From: Leptospira ainlahdjerensis
GTDB lineage: Bacteria > Spirochaetota > Leptospiria > Leptospirales > Leptospiraceae
Length of the DNA stretch: 64,000 nt
Assembly: GCF_016919175.1 (NCBI RefSeq)
Contig: NZ_JAFFPU010000044.1
Span: 180,129 to 244,128, forward strand
Reading direction: 5' to 3'
In this document: piece by piece, positions 18,619 through 26,249 of the stretch
Layout: each line of letters begins with the position of its first letter
How positions within the stretch are numbered: position 1 is the first letter of the stretch
The notes under the pieces: model-generated
Databases searched by the model: none
The model's input: only the letters and a program-made list of their open reading frames with translations
Told to the model about the DNA's origin: nothing
Program-made: the position numbers and the translations under genes

Positions 18619-19272
18619 ATGGGTAAAAGACACTTTAGCAAAACTGTAAGTTTTCCCGTAAATCAAGTGGAACTCAAAGGAGACATCGTCGTTCCGGAAG
18701 GCGCAGATTTGCTTGTGATCAACGTATTGGAAGAGGAACATTCCCGGTTTGCGGATCGATTGAAAAAACTTTCCACGGCGTTAAATGGAAAAAAAATCGC
18801 GACGTTTTTTCTTTACGGACTTTTGACCGAAAAAGAAAGTCAAATTTCCATCAACCGATTGGATGAAGAACTCCTATCGGATCGTCTTATCTCCGTTACT
18901 CATTGGTTAAAAAATCAAGACCTCACAAAAAATATGAAATTAGGATATGTCGGTTTGTCCGCGTATGCTGAACGATTTTTCAGAGCGAGTCTGAAGCTAA
19001 AAAGTCAGATCGAAAGTTTTGTATTTATCGGAGAAATTCCGCCTCTCAATATCGCCTTTTGTGAGGTTCCGATTTTGAATATCATAGGGGCCTTGAATTC
19101 GAAAGGAGGCGATTCCAATCAAAGTGCGTTTCTGAGGATCGATTCACCTCAAAAAAAAATCAGCCAGATCGCCGGTTCTGCCAGTCATTTCGAAGATCCT
19201 CAAAAATGGAATTTAGTGACCAAGGAAACCATCGAATGGTTTTCCGCACCCGAATCCAGAAGGAGCGGTTGA
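18619..19272 (+). CDS. degenerate alpha/beta hydrolase (dienelactone-hydrolase-like)
   Basis: 217 residues. The layout follows the small alpha/beta hydrolases often fused to phosphoribosyltransferases: an ELKGDIVVPEGADLLVI strand start, FFLYGLLTEKES, then LGYVGLSAYAERFF where the nucleophile elbow should be, and SASHFEDPQKW near the C-terminus where the His usually sits. The elbow reads GLSAY instead of GxSxG, and the usual acid-loop Asp appears as Asn in GALNSKG, so the triad looks incomplete. It may be a non-catalytic homologue. Assignment rests on pattern reading alone. The ATG has no strong ribosome binding site, and 30 bp separate it from the Crp-like gene. Confidence 0.6.
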   Translation: MGKRHFSKTVSFPVNQVELKGDIVVPEGADLLVINVLEEEHSRFADRLKKLSTALNGKKIATFFLYGLLTEKESQISINRLDEELLSDRLISVTHWLKNQDLTKNMKLGYVGLSAYAERFFRASLKLKSQIESFVFIGEIPPLNIAFCEVPILNIIGALNSKGGDSNQSAFLRIDSPQKKISQIAGSASHFEDPQKWNLVTKETIEWFSAPESRRSG

Positions 19273-19757
19273 AAATTCAAAACAGGTCTCCAAACTTTTT
19301 CCGAAAGAAGGAAAAAGATTCGATTCTCTTTTGTTTGCCAAGGCCGTATTCAAAAGCGGAAAGGAAGGAAGAAAATTTGTAGAACTTCCTACAAGACCTT
19401 TTCTCGTTCCGTTCCCTTCTTTCGAGAGATGGAACCGTCGATTGAAAACGGGGAGTTCCCACACTTTTTACGTTTTCGGACCAATTCTCCAGATTTTCGA
19501 AGTCAGATTCGAGGAATTCATACGGTCCTACGAAAAAAGATACGGATCGGAATCGGATTTCTTGGGAAATTATAATTTGACATAAAACTAAAAATCACAA
19601 TCTTGGAAGTCCATTGCCCGAAGGTGACTGCTCAGTTCCAAATGGAAGTTCCCGATTCGGATTTTGCAAACGTGGAAACTTTGCTTCCGAACGCAAAATC
19701 GTCTAACAAAGGTTAGGAGTTCATTGGATTCAATTTCACTTGGAATCGGAGAAAAAA
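19273..19757. other. spacer with inverted GTAG...CTAC-type palindromes
   Basis: A 485-bp gap. A palindrome-like TTGTAGAACTTCCTACAAG lies near 19376-19394 and a GGGAGTTCCCAC element at about 19452, both members of the short repeat family scattered through the window. Frames of 80-90 codons cross these repeats and show no family signal, so I call no gene. Confidence 0.45.
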
Positions 19758-20144
19758 ATGCCCACTTTAGAAACTTTAGAACGTTTTATCGCCCTTGTAG
19801 AAGAAAACAAACACGACCTAGCGATCGAAGAATTTTATACCGAAGGCGCTTCCATGCAGGAAAATCAATCCTCCCCTCGCGTGGGCAAAAGATTGCTCGT
19901 TGCGAACGAAAAAAAAGTTCTGTCAAGAGCCAAGACATTGACTTCAAAGTGTGTTCGCCCGGTTTTTATAAACGGAGACAGGGTCGTCATTCGATGGATT
20001 TTTCATTTCGAATGGAAGGACGGAACTTCCATGCACATGGAAGAACTTGCCTATCAACGCTGGGAGGGGGAACAAATTGCAGAGGAAACTTTCTTCTACG
20101 ATCCGGTGCAACGTATTCCCATTCCTGCGAAGGGTTCCGATTGA
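19758..20144 (+). CDS. SnoaL-like / NTF2-fold small protein
   Basis: 128 residues from the ATG at 19758, preferred because GGAG lies 6-7 bases upstream; a longer frame begins at 19740. The pattern TLERFIALVEENKHDLAIEE, then a FYTEGASMQEN stretch, and VVIRWIFHFEWKDGTS with MEELAYQRWEGEQIAEETFF, matches the cone-shaped SnoaL-like/NTF2 fold (helix-helix then curved sheet). Such proteins are small-ligand isomerases or binding proteins of varied function, so no reaction can be named. It stands alone between the hydrolase-like gene and the FecR lipoprotein. Confidence 0.7.
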   Translation: MPTLETLERFIALVEENKHDLAIEEFYTEGASMQENQSSPRVGKRLLVANEKKVLSRAKTLTSKCVRPVFINGDRVVIRWIFHFEWKDGTSMHMEELAYQRWEGEQIAEETFFYDPVQRIPIPAKGSD

Positions 20145-20245
20145 AAGAATCGATCCGGATCTGAAATTATAGTTTGCCATTTTCAAAATGATGGCGGATG
20201 TTTGCAGTTCGATTCCGGTTTTTTATCGGGATCTGCGGAGAATTT

Positions 20246-20944
20246 ATGAAAAAAATAACAATCCTGTCGATTCTTCTTTGTATAAACGTTTTTCTTTCGA
20301 AATGTAAGGGTTCTTCTTTGGAACCTACAAAGGGCGCGATCACTTTTGTTAAAGGAACCGTATCCGTTCAGCGCGGAGATCAAACGATCAAAGCGTTTGT
20401 TTCTCAGGAGATTCGAAATGGAGACGTTCTGATAACGGGATCTAAATCCGTAGCGACCGTCGTGTTCGGAGAAAATTCTTCCGTGATCGAGATTCAATCG
20501 GATTCTCAGTTTCGTCTCAAAGAAGAATCGAACGAAAGAATCTTTTTTCAAGATCGAGGAAGTTCTTGGGTCTTTGCCAATAAATTGTTGAAAGGAGACA
20601 AACTCAGTCTTCACACACCTACGAGTACAGCCGGAGTCAGAGGAACTAAATTTTTTACGGCGGTTCGAGAAGACATGACCTTTACCTGTCACTGCGAAGG
20701 ACAGATCGAATTGGAGAACGTCGCCAATCATTCTAAAAAGATAAACGATTCCGATTATCTTGCAGTCACACGCGGAACAAAAACGGTCTATATCACCGCA
20801 AAAGACCTTCAAGAAGTGAAAATCGCTTATTCTCACGATCATAGCGAGATCGAAGGTTCGCCGATTGGTGCTCAGAGTAGGATGACTCCGACGCAGGTGC
20901 AAGCGATGTTCACACTTGTGAAAAAGAAATTGGATGCGCCGTAA
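20246..20944 (+). CDS. FecR-domain lipoprotein
   Basis: 232 residues from the ATG at 20246, with GCGGAG 6-7 bases upstream; a longer frame from 20198 lacks this. The signal peptide ends in a lipobox FLSKC (Cys about 20). The FecR domain occupies about 30-150: [15 protein letters not shown], a [16 protein letters not shown] strand and [16 protein letters not shown]. In Leptospira such proteins are usually stand-alone envelope lipoproteins, not FecIR iron signalling partners; no ECF sigma factor is adjacent. A hairpin follows at 20964-20991. Confidence 0.85.
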   Translation: MKKITILSILLCINVFLSKCKGSSLEPTKGAITFVKGTVSVQRGDQTIKAFVSQEIRNGDVLITGSKSVATVVFGENSSVIEIQSDSQFRLKEESNERIFFQDRGSSWVFANKLLKGDKLSLHTPTSTAGVRGTKFFTAVREDMTFTCHCEGQIELENVANHSKKINDSDYLAVTRGTKTVYITAKDLQEVKIAYSHDHSEIEGSPIGAQSRMTPTQVQAMFTLVKKKLDAP

Positions 20945-20963
20945 TCCTTTTTCAAACTCTAAA

Positions 20964-20991
20964 AAACGCCGGTGAAATTTTATCGGCGTTT
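20964..20991 (+). terminator. hairpin after the FecR-domain gene
   Basis: AAACGCCG (20964-20971) and CGGCGTTT (20984-20991) pair perfectly with a 12-nt loop. The T run is short, so termination would be moderate. Confidence 0.55.
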
Positions 20992-21191
20992 CGTCCCGCA
21001 TTATTTGCATCTTATAAAATCCGGAAAAATATTCTTATGGGAAGAATCGTATTGTAGAGCTTTTACAAAAGTGATCTTAGCGAAATTTTCCGAATTCTTC
21101 TTCCGGAAAAAGAGTAGGGAAAGCGATCCAAAACGTTTACAAAAATACGCGAAAACGATCGATCAATGAGGGAAACGAGCGAATCATCAGA

Positions 21192-21905
21192 ATGAAACTA
21201 AAAATCCCGTTCACAATTCTTTGGATCGTCGGGCTTTTGTTTGGCGCATACAAAGCTCTGGATTCAGGAAGAATCTGGTTTGTATATCCTTCCGAACAAA
21301 AATATCCGATTCGAGGAATCGACGTTTCCCATCATCAAGGAAAGATCGATTGGAATCTTGTTCCGAAATCGGAAGTTTCCTTTGTTTATCTCAAGGCCAC
21401 GGAAGGAGCCGAATTTCAGGATCCTTTTTTTCGGACAAATTGGAAAGAGGCGAGAGGCGCTGGATTTCCCGTAGGAGCTTATCATTTTTTTACTCTCTGC
21501 AAAACCGGAATCGAACAAGCTGAGAATTTTATGAAACGGGTTCCAAAAGAACCGAATTCACTCCCACCCGTGATCGATCTTGAGTTTACCGGAAATTGTA
21601 AGGAAAGGTCGAAACTGCAGAACGTTCAAAATGAAATCCGAGACTTTTTGGACCGAGTCGATTTTTACTACGGCAAAAAAACGATTTTATATTTAACTTT
21701 CGAATTTATAGATCAGTATCTGGGTGAAGAATTCTTCGGACATCCGATTTGGATTCGAGATATTTACAAACATCCGAATACGTTCTCGGATATCCGTTGG
21801 TCTTTATGGCAATATAAGAATCGGGGAAGAATTTCCGGCGTCGAGGGTTACGTCGATTTGAATGTGTGGAACGGCAGTTTAGAAGAATTATTTTCGAAAA
21901 ATTGA
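21192..21905 (+). CDS. GH25-family lysozyme (muramidase)
   Basis: 237 residues. One N-terminal hydrophobic helix (about 5-22) acts as an uncleaved anchor or signal. The rest is a GH25 barrel: RGIDVSHHQGKIDW (with the N-terminal Asp of the active site), FVYLKATEGAEFQDPFF, AYHFF, VIDLEFTGNC (the DxE pair at the strand end), and the closing WSLWQYKNRGRISGVEG with VDLNVW. All catalytic acids expected for GH25 are present. It should cleave peptidoglycan at N-acetylmuramic acid. No phage genes flank it, so a cell-wall remodelling or competition role is more likely than phage lysis. Confidence 0.93.
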   Translation: MKLKIPFTILWIVGLLFGAYKALDSGRIWFVYPSEQKYPIRGIDVSHHQGKIDWNLVPKSEVSFVYLKATEGAEFQDPFFRTNWKEARGAGFPVGAYHFFTLCKTGIEQAENFMKRVPKEPNSLPPVIDLEFTGNCKERSKLQNVQNEIRDFLDRVDFYYGKKTILYLTFEFIDQYLGEEFFGHPIWIRDIYKHPNTFSDIRWSLWQYKNRGRISGVEGYVDLNVWNGSLEELFSKN

Positions 21906-22046
21906 ATGTTCGACGTATATTATAGAACATTCTGCGTTTCAGGAAGAGTGACTTCTTAAAAGACATTTTATAAGTTAGCAAATATTTACAAAATGGAATC
22001 TACAAAAAATAAATAAAAAAAAAGGGCGTTCTTTGTTGTGTAAGTA

Positions 22047-22538
22047 ATGAAATTTAGAATTTTCTTGGTCTTATTTTTAGTTTTATATTTTACGTCTTCG
22101 TTTTCCATTTATAGCGGAATTCAAAAAATTTTAAAGGCGGATTGCGCTCACGACTATGCGAATAAACTTTCTGCGGAAACAAAATCGAACATCAATCTTC
22201 TTTGTAATTCTCTCTATCTGGATACGAAACTTCGATTGGAAGTCGTCATTGTCGCGTTACTCGATAATCTTACGGAGGAAGAATACGCGGTAAAATATTT
22301 TCAAAAATACGCCCAAAGTGATCCTTCGTTTTCCGAATATGGGATCGTAGTTTTGATTTCCTTCAGCGATCGTAAGATTCGGATCGAATTGGGAAAAATC
22401 GCCGCCGAAAGAATGTCGAACTCGGAAGCAAAAGAAATCATCGAAAAGGATTTCATTCCATACTTTCGTCAAGGTCAATTGAATCCGGGAGTTTCCAACG
22501 GAGTCAAGGCCATTGTGGATTGGTTTTCTATACACTAA
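22047..22538 (+). CDS. TPM-domain (TLP18.3/Psb32/MOLO-1) exported protein
   Basis: 163 residues with an N-terminal hydrophobic signal (about 3-20). The remainder reads as a TPM domain: LSAETKSNINLLCNSLYLDT, LEVVIVALLDNLTEEEYA, GIVVLISFSDRKIRIELG and the closing IIEKDFIPYFRQGQ with GVSNGVKAI. Bacterial TPM proteins are periplasmic or membrane-anchored, and some are reported to bind Ca2+ or to have phosphatase activity. The usual Gly-rich tail and second helix are missing here. It ends 4 bases before the convergent VOC gene. Confidence 0.85.
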   Translation: MKFRIFLVLFLVLYFTSSFSIYSGIQKILKADCAHDYANKLSAETKSNINLLCNSLYLDTKLRLEVVIVALLDNLTEEEYAVKYFQKYAQSDPSFSEYGIVVLISFSDRKIRIELGKIAAERMSNSEAKEIIEKDFIPYFRQGQLNPGVSNGVKAIVDWFSIH

Positions 22539-22542
22539 AAAA

Positions 22543-22995
22543 CTAATTTCCGTCAAAGGCCCTTTGGAGTGTTTCGATATCGAGTTTGTTCATTTGCAAC
22601 ATCGCCTGCATCGTTCGATTCGCTTTTTCCCGATTCTCGTTTTGTAGAAAATGGCCCAGTATGGAAGGGACGATCTGCCAGGAAAGACCGAACTTATCCT
22701 TGAGCCAACCGCATCTTTGCGATTCTCCGCCTGTGGAAAGTTTTTCCCAAAACTCGTCGATCTCTTCCTGTGTTTCACAGTTGATAAAAAAAGAAACCGC
22801 CGGAGAGAACGTAAAGTGTGGTCCTCCGTCCAAAGCCAAGAAGTCCTGACCGTCGAGATGAAAGGCCGCACTCACCACCTTGTTTCCGTTTTTAGAGCTG
22901 TGTTCGACTTTCGCATTCTTAAAAATAGAAGTATAAAAGTCGATCGCTTCCCCCAAATTATCGTTAAACCAAAGAAAAGGAGTTATTTTTTTCAT
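22543..22995 (-). CDS. VOC-family (PhnB-like) protein
   Basis: 150 residues. It begins MKKITPFLWFNDNLGEAIDFY, followed by FYTSIFKNAKVE, ALDGGPHFTFSPAVSFFI and WEKLSTGG then CGWLKDKFGLSWQIVP, the pattern of PhnB/3-demethylubiquinone-methyltransferase-like VOC proteins. The domain is a metal-binding dimeric fold, but the family lacks a settled reaction. Its ATG overlaps the preceding gene's stop by 4 bases and it is the last of four genes led by ArsR. VOC and SRPBCC genes are often found behind ArsR regulators in this combination. Confidence 0.88.
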   Translation of the reverse strand: MKKITPFLWFNDNLGEAIDFYTSIFKNAKVEHSSKNGNKVVSAAFHLDGQDFLALDGGPHFTFSPAVSFFINCETQEEIDEFWEKLSTGGESQRCGWLKDKFGLSWQIVPSILGHFLQNENREKANRTMQAMLQMNKLDIETLQRAFDGN

Positions 22996-23423
22996 AGAAC
23001 CTTCACCTGTTTTTCTCTGAGTCTACCGCCCAGCCAAGCGGAGGGAGGCCCCGTAAGAACGAGAGAAATCGGATACCACATCGGACCGAGATTGTATTTC
23101 ATCGCTCCGATCACTCCTATGGCGCTGAGAATCAAACCGATTCCACCCAAGATGAGCGCATGACGCATCGGGTGGTTAGGGGCGAGAAATGCGGTGATAT
23201 AACATCCTAAAACTCCGTAGACGAGTCGGTAAGACAAGGCCAGTACGTTAAGGCCGTTGTCGAACATAGGTTCTCCCCAAGGAGGATAAATATTCAAAAC
23301 GTGTAATATTTGATCGGTTCCGAGAGAAGTGACAAAAATGGTGACGAGTCCCGATAAAACTGCTCCTGCGCTTTTTAGAATATTAAAAAAATATAAATTT
23401 TTATTCTTTAACGAATCGCTCAT
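22992..23423 (-). CDS. small four-helix membrane protein of the ArsR operon
   Basis: 143 residues, with four hydrophobic helices at about 14-34, 60-80, 88-110 and 115-132. I do not recognise a named family with certainty. An NHPMRHALILGGIGLILSAIG stretch and a closing GPPSAWLGGRLRE are distinctive. It overlaps the VOC gene by 4 bases and the SRPBCC gene by 4 bases, so it is translated as part of the operon. A role in membrane handling of the same stimulus is inference only. Confidence 0.75.
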   Translation of the reverse strand: MSDSLKNKNLYFFNILKSAGAVLSGLVTIFVTSLGTDQILHVLNIYPPWGEPMFDNGLNVLALSYRLVYGVLGCYITAFLAPNHPMRHALILGGIGLILSAIGVIGAMKYNLGPMWYPISLVLTGPPSAWLGGRLREKQVKVL

Positions 23424-23950
23424 TCGAATTCTCCTTGGGTTTCTGCCTTAGATAAAACCTCGTCGAGTCTTGCGTAACTCATCGCAACTCCCCCTTCCAT
23501 CGGCGAATGGATAACCGAATCTCTCGCTTCCAAAGATTCGTATTTCAGAGTCGCGGTCATAAACGTCTTTCCATCTCTTTCGATCAGAACGGTAGTGATC
23601 AGAGATTGACCCGAATACCAAGACTCGTCGAAAACTTCCGTGTGAACGATTCGTTCCGGTTTTTGAATTTCTTGATACACTCCTCCCACGCCCATAACTC
23701 TACCGTCTTCGTGTTTCCAGAGATAACGATACTTACCGCCGACTTTTAGGTCGATTTCACAGACGTCCATAGACCAACCCGGCGGACCCAAAAGCCAAAG
23801 TTTCACAAATTCAGGTTTTGTGAATGTTTCAAAAACCATCTTACGGGGGGCGTTGAACTCGCGGGTCATCACGATTTCAAGATCTCCTTTGGGAACAAGT
23901 CTCAGATTGCCGGCTATGTTCATATTATACTCCTGAATGATTGTATTCAT
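23420..23950 (-). CDS. SRPBCC / AHSA1-type protein
   Basis: 176 residues. The START-like fold is shown by EIVMTREFNAPRKMVFETFT, KLWLLGPPGWSMDVCEIDLK, VGGKYRYLW, GVYQEIQKPERIVHTE and a C-terminal GGVAMSYARLDEVL. These AHSA1-related proteins bind hydrophobic ligands and very often follow an ArsR-family regulator, as here. Its ATG overlaps the ArsR stop (ATGA), so translation is coupled. A possible internal start (MNIAGN, ten residues in) would break the coupling, so I keep the first ATG. Confidence 0.9.
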   Translation of the reverse strand: MNTIIQEYNMNIAGNLRLVPKGDLEIVMTREFNAPRKMVFETFTKPEFVKLWLLGPPGWSMDVCEIDLKVGGKYRYLWKHEDGRVMGVGGVYQEIQKPERIVHTEVFDESWYSGQSLITTVLIERDGKTFMTATLKYESLEARDSVIHSPMEGGVAMSYARLDEVLSKAETQGEFE

Positions 23951-24306
23951 TTCGATAATTTTTTCTTCTTTGTTTTGAGTTCTTCTAAAAGGACATCGAG
24001 TTGTTCAAAACTTCCTTCCCAGAACTTACGATACTTTTCCAACCACTCGAAGGCTTCCTCAAGAGGTTTCGCACGAATTTGTCTCGGTCTTTTTTGAGCT
24101 TCCCGACCTCTTACAATCAAACCTGCCTGTTCCAATACTTTCAGATGTTTTGAAATTGCGGGTTGACTCATCGCAAACGGCTTGGCCAAATCCGTTACCG
24201 ACGTTTCGCCCGAGGCCAAACGGGCGAGGATTGCTCGTCGAGTCGGGTCGGCTAAAGCGGCAAACGTTGAATCCAGACGATTGGAAGTTTCAAGTTTAGA
24301 ATTCAT
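23947..24306 (-). CDS. ArsR/SmtB-family repressor (SdpR-like)
   Basis: 119 residues with a winged helix: FAALADPTRRAILARLA, SVTDLAKPFAMSQPAISKHLK and VLEQAGLIVRGREAQKRP. No ELCVC metal box or other cysteine metal site is present, which places it with the SdpR-like, non-metal group that partners SRPBCC proteins. It leads a four-gene operon (ArsR, SRPBCC, membrane protein, VOC). Its start codon lies inside one arm of a perfect 18-bp inverted repeat (24301-24342), so autorepression is very likely. Confidence 0.92.
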   Translation of the reverse strand: MNSKLETSNRLDSTFAALADPTRRAILARLASGETSVTDLAKPFAMSQPAISKHLKVLEQAGLIVRGREAQKRPRQIRAKPLEEAFEWLEKYRKFWEGSFEQLDVLLEELKTKKKKLSK

Positions 24307-24342
24307 TCTTTATATAACTACTAGGTTATATAAAGAATGAAT
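24301..24342. promoter_or_regulatory. perfect 18-bp inverted repeat, putative ArsR operator
   Basis: The arm at 24301-24318 (ATTCATTCTTTATATAAC) is the exact reverse complement of 24325-24342, separated by TACTAG. The repeat covers the ArsR start codon (24304-24306) and its immediate 5' region, where a repressor would block transcription, translation or both. Symmetry is seen directly; binding is inferred. Confidence 0.75.
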
Positions 24343-24835
24343 AGCAACTTTTTTTTGATTGAAAAGAGTTTTTAGTAAAAAGGGGGATTCCGGTAAATAG
24401 CTTTTTTACTATGACTTCGAAGAGAGTTGAAAGAGAAGGGGGCGGGAAATTCGAAATTAGACATCGTCTCTTGTCAAAATTTTGAAAAGAGTCCGGGTTT
24501 CTAAGTAAAATGATTTCGATTATAGAATTACGATATGCGGGGCATTGCGTAGGTGGGTTCAGCTCGATATGGAACAAATCGCTTCTTTATCATATTTGGA
24601 AAGTCGGTCGAGTGAAATAAAAGAGAAGAATTCCGTAATCATCTCTTTCGGGAATTATCTTTGAACTTGTCGTTCATGTTGAAACGATTGGCCCCACAGG
24701 CCCAACACCGGAGAAAAATCGGAAATCGGATTTACGATTGCATTCTTCCGTCACAAAAGGACTCGGTCGAACGTCTTCATTCTAAATCCTAAAAACGGTT
24801 TCATAAGCCGTTTTGGATAAGAATAGGACTTTGTT
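24343..24835. other. divergent intergenic spacer
   Basis: Nearly 500 bp between the ArsR operon and the membrane protein at 24836. No supported gene is seen. It should hold both divergent promoters. Confidence 0.4.
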
Positions 24836-25450
24836 ATGATCAAAAAAATTCACTATTTCTCCGGGATAACACTCGCGTTATTTATCGGATTTCATCTTTT
24901 CAATCACTTCGCAAGTTTTTGGGGACCGGAGGTTCATAGATTCGTGATGGAGAAGCTACGTTTCGTTTATCGAAATCCGTTTGTAGAGACCTTGATTTTG
25001 CTTGCGGTTTTGACTCAAATCGTTTCCGGAATTCGTTTATTCATCCGGAAGAGAAAAAAAAATCTCGAAACTTTCGATCGAGTGCAGATCGCAACCGGGT
25101 TGTATCTCGTTTTATTTTTGGTCATTCATCTGAGCGCCGTTTTGGCGGGTCGATTTATTTTGCGTTTAGATACGAATTTCTATTTTGGAGCGGCGGGTTT
25201 GAATACATTTCCGTTTAGTATTTTTTTTATTCCTTACTATTCTTTGGCCGTGATTTCTGTCTTTGGACATCTTGCTGCGGCCCACAGAAATAAAATGAAA
25301 CTGACGGTTTTGGGCGTCTCTCCGGTTCAACAATCGGTTTGGATTCTGATTTTAGGAATAATTCTTGCAGGAATCCTAATATACGGTCTAACAAACCGTT
25401 TCCAACAATTTCAAATTCCCAAAGAATACAAGATATTGACCGGAAATTAA
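24836..25450 (+). CDS. multi-helix membrane protein, possibly cytochrome b-like
   Basis: 204 residues with about five hydrophobic helices (7-26, 48-70, 82-105, 125-150, 165-190). His residues lie in helices in the pattern GFHLFNH (H20, H24), FLVIHLSAVLAG and GHLAAAHR, spaced as in the membrane anchors of succinate/fumarate oxidoreductases and other two-haem cytochromes b. No flavoprotein or iron-sulfur subunit lies next to it, so it is not a complete complex. The haem assignment is inference from His placement. It is transcribed alone and followed by a copy of the ~150-bp dispersed repeat. Confidence 0.6.
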   Translation: MIKKIHYFSGITLALFIGFHLFNHFASFWGPEVHRFVMEKLRFVYRNPFVETLILLAVLTQIVSGIRLFIRKRKKNLETFDRVQIATGLYLVLFLVIHLSAVLAGRFILRLDTNFYFGAAGLNTFPFSIFFIPYYSLAVISVFGHLAAAHRNKMKLTVLGVSPVQQSVWILILGIILAGILIYGLTNRFQQFQIPKEYKILTGN

Positions 25451-26249
25451 ATGCGAAGAACCCCTCGATGAGCATAGCCTCACTCGCATTTGAGAGAAAC
25501 CGCAACGAGATTTGTCCTAAGAAGTGCGGTTTGTAGGAGTTCCTACACGGAACTTTTTTCTTGCAAAATTAGAATTTTATGATAGAGGAAAGTTTCCGGA
25601 GTTTTTCCCGCCACCGCTCCCCACCACCCGAAATTTGGGCGGGGCGCGCGACTTTTACGGAGGGCGTCGGAGTTCCGACAGATTGATCTTAGAATCCAAA
25701 TAACTTTAGGGTGAGGGACATGCTCTCTCGTCGGAGCGGAACGGATTTAAAACGTTGAAGTCTTCGTAAGAGTTCCAACAAAAAATCGGAATCTACTTCC
25801 AGACAAAAGGCTGTTCTCCTTCGACTGAAAAGACAAACGAACATCGCGTTCTTGATTCTTTCTCCCATTTGTGGGATAGGATTGCCCTTTTTCCCTGAGG
25901 ACGCTCTGCCTTTGGGAAAATTTTTATTTGTAATTATAAAAAAGTATAATCGGCATCAAGACATCCATGTTTTTGACATGGTCGCATTAATTTCATTTTA
26001 TAGCCGTGTTTGTGACTTGAAAGTCAAATCCTAATGGTAATTAAAATGTCGATTCGACATACAATGGGAACGAAAGTTTTACAAAACGGATTTGATTTCC
26101 GCTGGCTTTGGATCGGCGGATCCTAAACCAAATATTTCATTTTCGAATTCGATACTTTTTCGAAGGGAATTCCTATTTCTTTTTAACGGGCAAAAAGGCA
26201 ATTCGACGTAAGAGATCCTTTGTCTCAATCAGATCGAGGAGTGTGAAAG
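25451..26249. other. long spacer carrying dispersed repeat copy A
   Basis: About 800 bp with no supported gene. The left half holds a copy of the ~150-bp repeat (25531-25684); the right half, around 25850-26240, is unremarkable and leads into the cyclase promoter. Confidence 0.45.
25531..25684 (+). repeat. ~150-bp dispersed repeat, copy A
   Basis: It opens with the palindrome TGTAGGAGTTCCTACA, then TTGCAAAATTAG, GATAGAGGAAAG and a C-rich/G-rich pair (CCCGCCACC...GGGCGGGGCGCGCGAC), and closes with the palindrome GTCGGAGTTCCGAC. Three further copies lie at 46541, 50405 and 52021. It starts about 80 bp after the stop of the gene at 24836, in the same direction. Confidence 0.85.

Noticed and set aside
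19331..19585. 84-codon plus-strand frame after the hydrolase-like gene
   Set aside because: It spans two palindromic repeats and lacks a ribosome binding site and recognisable motifs.
21192..21905. Phage lysin of a prophage
   Set aside because: The GH25 gene stands alone with no holin, tail or integrase genes around it.
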